Shown here in pieces: positions 60,127 through 64,000 of a DNA stretch of 64,000 nucleotides. Where the stretch lies: the NCBI GenBank assembly GCA_026636295.1, contig CP089453.1, positions 1,178,001-1,242,000 of the forward strand, given 5' to 3'. The stretch comes from Medakamo hakoo (lineage: Eukaryota > Chlorophyta > Trebouxiophyceae > Coccomyxaceae). Every line of letters begins with the position of its first letter. Within the stretch, counting starts at the first letter, position 1. A model generated the notes under the pieces. The model made no database searches. It was not told the origin of the DNA and worked only from the letters and a program-made list of their open reading frames with translations. The position numbers were made by a program, and so were the translations under genes.

Positions 60127-61563
60127 TCACGCTTTCACCACCTCTCCCTTTTTCTCTTCCTTGGCCGCCGCGCCTGCCGCCACCACCACCCCGGCGTCAG
60201 CCCGCTTCCTTTTAGACCGTGTGGGCCCGGGAGGCGGTAGCGGAGCCGCATCGGGCGACTCCGGTGCCCCAGCTCCCCCCTCACCGGCCGCCGCCGCGCG
60301 CGCCACCTCGGCGTCCGCCTCTGCTTTCTTCGCGGCCGCCGCGGCTTCCTCGGCCCGCGCCGTCGCGGCCAGGGCCATGTCCAGGAATTCCGGTGCCGGC
60401 AACGCACCCACGGCACCCGCCCGGCGCGCCTGCCCGGGTCCGATCGCCTGCTGGAACTCAAACGCCGTCGCGCCGCCCAGCTTGCGCAACCAGATCTGTT
60501 GGGCGGACGTCAGGACGGTGTTGGCAAAGTAGTAGAGCGCCAGCCCGGCCGGCACGTTGAGCGCAAACCAGCCGACCATGAGGGGCAGGCCGGCGATGAG
60601 GGCTTTGCCGACCAGGGCGCCCGGCGACGCGTCGTCCTTGTCGGCCGTGGGCGTGGGGGAAATGATGGCGGACGACGCGTACTGCGCGAGGACGAGCAGG
60701 ACGGGCAGCACAAGGTACGGGCCGGCCGCGTCCCACCCAATCGGCGGCGCGTGCGTGATGGGGTCCAGGGGCAGCAGCCACGCGACGCCGGTGCCGGCGC
60801 GCTGCGCCGCGACGGACGTGGGGCCCGACAGCGACGGGATCCAGTAAAAGCCGTCGTTCAGCGTGCCGTCGGACGCGACGTTGGACAGCGCGCGGTAGAG
60901 GCCCCAAAAGATGGGGAGGGTGAGGAGCGTCGGCGCACACCCGGCGGCCGGGTCGACGCCCGCTTTCTCGTACAGCGCAGACTGCTCGCGCTGGACTTTG
61001 TCCCGGTCGTCGCCGTACAGGCGCTTGATCTCGTCGATGGTCGGCTTCAACTTTTGGACGGCCAAAGAAGACTCGACCTGTTTTTTCGTGAAGGGCGTCG
61101 TCACGACTTTGGTCGCCGCCGTCAGGGCGACAATCGCCCAGCCGTAGGAGTAAGGCACGCCGGCTTTCGCTAAGCCCGCCTGGAACGTGTTGAGCGTGGA
61201 TTCCAGGGCGTTGGCGACGGGCGCCAGCCAGCCCGCGTCCTGGCGGCCCGTCGCAGACGCGGCCGCGGTCGTGGCCGCAGCGTCGGCCAGGTCGGCGAGC
61301 GGCTGCGGCGCATGCGCGTGGAAAGCCGCCACGACTTCACGCGCCGCGTCCATCACTTCCGCAGGTGCGGACGCCAGGGCTTGGGTCGCGAGCGAGTCCC
61401 AGGTGGTGACGAGGTGGACGGCGGCGTCAGGCGGGAGGAAGGGAGCGGCCGCGGCGGCGACGGCGCGGCGAGCGGGCCGAGCGGGCGACGCGAGTGCCGC
61501 GCCGGGCCGCGATGAGCCGCCGACACGCGCTCGCCGGGGCAGGGTGGGCAGGGTAGACATCAT
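60127..61563 (-). CDS. ALB3: ALB3, thylakoid YidC/Oxa1-family insertase
   Basis: Intronless, 478 residues (start at 61563 or the adjacent ATG 61560). A transit peptide of ~35 residues precedes the family core: SYGWAIVALTAATKVVTTPFTKKQVESSLAVQKLKPTIDEIK, split here only for reading; then AGCAPTLLTLPIFWGLYRAL, LPLLVGWF-like GLPLMVGWFALNVPAGLALYY and TSAQQIWLRKLG. ALB3 inserts light-harvesting and photosystem proteins into thylakoids with cpSRP. The C-terminal tail is Lys/Arg-containing (RSKRKRAD and KEEKKGEVVK), the region that binds cpSRP43 in plants. Stops of this gene and the U2AF-like gene are 45 bp apart. Confidence 0.96.
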   Translation of the reverse strand: MMSTLPTLPRRARVGGSSRPGAALASPARPARRAVAAAAAPFLPPDAAVHLVTTWDSLATQALASAPAEVMDAAREVVAAFHAHAPQPLADLADAAATTAAASATGRQDAGWLAPVANALESTLNTFQAGLAKAGVPYSYGWAIVALTAATKVVTTPFTKKQVESSLAVQKLKPTIDEIKRLYGDDRDKVQREQSALYEKAGVDPAAGCAPTLLTLPIFWGLYRALSNVASDGTLNDGFYWIPSLSGPTSVAAQRAGTGVAWLLPLDPITHAPPIGWDAAGPYLVLPVLLVLAQYASSAIISPTPTADKDDASPGALVGKALIAGLPLMVGWFALNVPAGLALYYFANTVLTSAQQIWLRKLGGATAFEFQQAIGPGQARRAGAVGALPAPEFLDMALAATARAEEAAAAAKKAEADAEVARAAAAGEGGAGAPESPDAAPLPPPGPTRSKRKRADAGVVVAAGAAAKEEKKGEVVKA

Positions 61564-61738
61564 AGTCTCTACTTATGGGTGCGGCGTGGCCTGGGAGAGG
61601 GCGTCCCTGCCAGCTGGGCCGCGGCGCTTCGCTCGCCGAGCGAAAAAAAGAAAAAACGCGGGGTCTATCCGCCCGACCTCTCTTTTCCCCGTTTGCCACA
61701 CCCTCATCCAGACGCTGTCCCCCTCAACAAAAGAGCCC
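61564..61738. promoter_or_regulatory. Divergent promoter of ALB3 and RPN6
   Basis: 175 bp between ATGs, including an A-rich patch near 61645-61656. Confidence 0.5.
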
Positions 61739-63700
61739 ATGAGCGCCCCCCCCTCAGACGACGCGGCCCGCGCGGCCGAACTGGCGGCCGCTTCGGCCTC
61801 CGCCGCCGAGCTCTCCGACCCGTCTGCCGTCGCGGCCGCCTTGCGCGCCGTCGCCCTCGCCGACGCCGCCGACGGCCCGGAGTGCGTCAAAGTGCGCGAG
61901 GCGGCCGTGGCCGCGCTGTGCGCCAACCGCGCGGCCGCGCGCGACGGCCCCGGCTTGGCCGGCCTCCTCACGGACTTGCGCCCGCTGTTCGCGGTCGTGC
62001 CGAAAGCCAAGACGGCCAAGCTGGTGCGGGGTGTCATCGACGCCATCGCCAAAGTGCCCGGGTCGGAAGGGCTGCAGGTAAGAGGAGGAGGGGAGAGGTT
62101 TTTCGCGTTTTTTTCGAGTGGGAGAAACGAGTGGGAGTGCCCGCGCGCGCGCGGGCACTGGGCTGCGCTGGAATGCTGGCGCTTTCTTGCCTGGCGTGCG
62201 CGATGCGTCCAGGCCTCGCACCCGTGGCGGGAGAGCGAGGTCAGGCGGCGGATGAAGCCGCACGAAGCCTGACCGGAAGCGCCGGGCGCGCGGTCGATGG
62301 CCGCACCGCAATGCTTTCTGTGCGGACAGGCCCTGCGCTCCTGGACGCGCCTTTCTCACGCACGCGTCGGCCCTGATGACGCGCTGTGGGCCGTGATCCG
62401 CGCTCCTGGAGAAGCTTGGGATGCGGCCGTGGCCTGCCAGCCCGCTCTTTCTGCCGCGCGCGGTCTGGGGACGGAGACAGCGGCGCGCGCGCTCTCCCCC
62501 TCAACCTTCCCTCCCTTCTCCCCACCACGCCACTCTACACACACAGCTCTCCGTCTGCAAGGAAGTCTCGGCCTGGGCCCGCGCCGAACGCCGCACTTTC
62601 TTGCGCCAGCGTGTGGACGCCCGCCTGGCGGGGCTGCTGCTGTCTCCCGGCGGCGGTGGGGCGCCGGACCCGGTACGTTTTGCTTTCGTGTTGGCTGCGA
62701 CCTCCTCAGCACCTCCCTCGCGCGCCTGCTTCGCGCACGCCCCCTCACCCTCCCTCCCTCCCTCTCTCCCACCCACGACAAGGGCGCCGCCCTGGCCGTC
62801 CTGTCCCCGCTCCTGTCCGAGGTCAAGCGCCTGGACGACAAGCTGATGCTGGTGGAGGTGCACCTGCTCGAGTCGCGCGCGCACGCCGCCCTGCGCAACC
62901 TTCCGAAAGCCCGCGCCGCGCTGACCGCCGCCCGGTCCGCGGCCAACGCGGTCTACGTGCCGCCCTCGTTGCAAGCCGAAATTGACGGCCAGTCGGGCGC
63001 GCTGCACGCCGAAGAAAAGGACTACAAAACCGCGTTCTCCTATTTCTACGAAGCGTTTGAAGCTCGGGCGGCGCTGGCCGGTGGGTCCGGCAGCGGCGCC
63101 ACGTCCGCCGCGTCCGGCCACGCGCCCTCCGCGCCCGCGTCCGACCCGGCCACGGGCGCGGCCGTCTCCGCCCTGTCCGCCATGCTGCTGTGCAAAGTCC
63201 TGGCGGGCGAACCCGGCGACGTCCCGGGGCTGGTCGCCGCAAAGGCGGGCGTCCGCTTTGCCGGCCCGGCCGTCGACGCCCTGTCCGCCGTCGCCACGGC
63301 CGCCGCCGACCGGTCGCTTGAAGGCCTCGCCGCCGCCCGCGCCAAGTGGCCGGCCCAGCTGGACGGCGACGCGTTCATCGGCTCCCACCTCGCCCGCCTG
63401 GCCGACGACCTGCTGGAACAAAACCTGCTGCGCCTGGCCGAGCCCTACTCCCGCGTCGAAGTCGGCCACCTGGCCAAGCTCATCGGGCTGCCGCACGGCG
63501 TTGTCCTGTCCAAGCTCTCCCAAATGATTCTGGACGGCCGGTGCGCGGGCACGCTGGACTCCGAAGCCGACTGCCTGGAACTGTTTGAGAGCGGCGGGCC
63601 CGAAGCGGAGGGGGCGGCGTACGCGGCGGCGGCGGACGCTTTCACGGCGCTGGGTGGGGCGGTCGACGCGTTGGCTGCCCGCGCACAAAAAGTGGCGTAG
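61739..63700 (+). CDS. RPN6: 26S proteasome lid subunit RPN6 (PSMD11)
   Basis: Exons 61739-62077, 62547-62672 and 62783-63700, all phase 0, give 460 residues. RPN6 clamps the proteasome lid to the core. Strong matches: CKEVSAWARAERRTFLRQR, EVKRLDDKLMLVEVHLLES, LRNLPKARAALTAARSAANA, SGALHAEEKDYKTAFSYFYE, then the PCI domain with LLEQNLLRLAEPYSRVEV, HLAKLIGLP, KLSQMILDGRCAGTLD. An Ala/Gly/Ser insert (about 285-315) replaces the short loop of other species. The second intron of 110 nt ends in GACAAG, an unusual acceptor context. Confidence 0.95.
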
Positions 63701-63841
63701 GGCATGCGTGTGGAGTGGAGGTTTGGGGGCTGACCGGGGTGGGCCGTGCGCAAGGAATGAGGTGGTGGTAAGGTCGAGCAGTCGGTTTCCTTTCTTTTTT
63801 CCAATGCCCGCTCACTTTCGTTTTTTTTCTTTCCTCACGAC

Positions 63842-63990
63842 ATGCCGCCCCTGCGCCGCCGCGAGTCCGCGACGTTTGCGGTCGCTGGCGCGGCGGCCGC
63901 CTATTGGGCCTGGTACACGGCGACGGCAGTGCGCCCGCCACGCCTCGTCGCGGCGGAAGGCAGCGCAGTCGCCGCGGCTGCTCGCGAGCG
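63842..63990 (+). CDS. First exon of an unidentified gene, cut by the window end
   Basis: ATG 63842 opens a frame of 49 codons plus two bases up to a donor-like GTGCGT at 63991. It reads MPPLRRRESATFAVAGAAAAYWAWY and continues with a basic then Ala-rich part, suggesting an N-terminal membrane anchor or organelle signal. Nothing else can be said without the next exon. Confidence 0.5.
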
Positions 63991-64000
63991 GTGCGTGTTG

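Noticed and set aside
1-64000. Transposable elements, virus-like elements, CRISPR arrays, tRNA or rRNA genes
   Set aside because: No terminal repeats, transposase or reverse transcriptase motifs, regularly spaced repeats or tRNA B-box/cloverleaf patterns were noticed; absence was judged by eye only.

Overview
The window looks like nuclear DNA of a unicellular green alga. It is very GC-rich by eye, genes are short and densely packed, and most carry one to three short introns. The plant-type gene set is diagnostic: a triple-AP2 regulator, HCF173, ALB3, plastid LPAT1, beta-amylase, a CB5LP-type cytochrome b5 and an NHX antiporter. A VTC polyphosphate polymerase, which land plants lack, points to an alga rather than a land plant. 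I cannot name the species. No tRNA, rRNA, transposon or virus-like element was recognised.

I call 36 protein genes, two of them cut by the window ends. From the left: AP2 regulator (partial), TFIIIC subunit 6-like (-), STRAP (+), CB5LP (-), NOL8-like RNA-binding protein (-), beta-amylase (+), Sep15 (+), GPI8/PIGK (-), LEA-like (+), NUP133 (+), HCF173 (-), LON/RING protein (+), CW zinc-finger protein (-), a 72-residue one-TM protein (+), SDF2 (-), NHX (-), EMB8-type hydrolase (-), LPAT1 (+), rhomboid (-), dienelactone hydrolase (+), membrane aspartic protease (+), CPBP protease (+), an unknown plastid protein (-), PAF-acetylhydrolase-like (-), ITPase (+), SelO (+), VTC (+), SnRK-like kinase (-), Nudix (-), CLC (+), SulP sulfate transporter (+), 2-oxoglutarate/malate carrier (-), U2AF65-like (+), ALB3 (-), RPN6 (+) and a truncated start of one more gene (+).

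Layout: eleven neighbouring pairs are divergent, most across only 137-404 bp, so bidirectional promoters must be common. Six same-strand pairs are separated by 34-101 bp with no ATG in the spacer (NOL8-like/CB5LP, BAM/Sep15, DLH/aspartic protease, aspartic protease/CPBP, ITPase/SelO, CLC/SulP). These are candidates for the polycistronic nuclear transcripts known from some green algae. Introns crowd toward the 5' end of genes and very often end in an AC-repeat before AG instead of a classical pyrimidine tract.

The genes are mostly housekeeping: plastid biogenesis (HCF173, ALB3, LPAT1), ER quality control (SDF2, Sep15, GPI8), ion and phosphate handling (NHX, CLC, SulP, VTC, malate carrier), RNA biology (STRAP, NOL8-like, U2AF-like, TFIIIC) and proteolysis. 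The most unusual points are two selenoprotein-family genes that both lack selenocysteine, an SPX-less VTC, an acylation-motif SnRK-like kinase, a perfect 434-bp CATC array that may sit in a 5'UTR intron of beta-amylase, and the candidate dicistrons. Exon joins were deduced by reading frame, GT/AG sites and family similarity recalled from memory; no alignment or RNA evidence was available.
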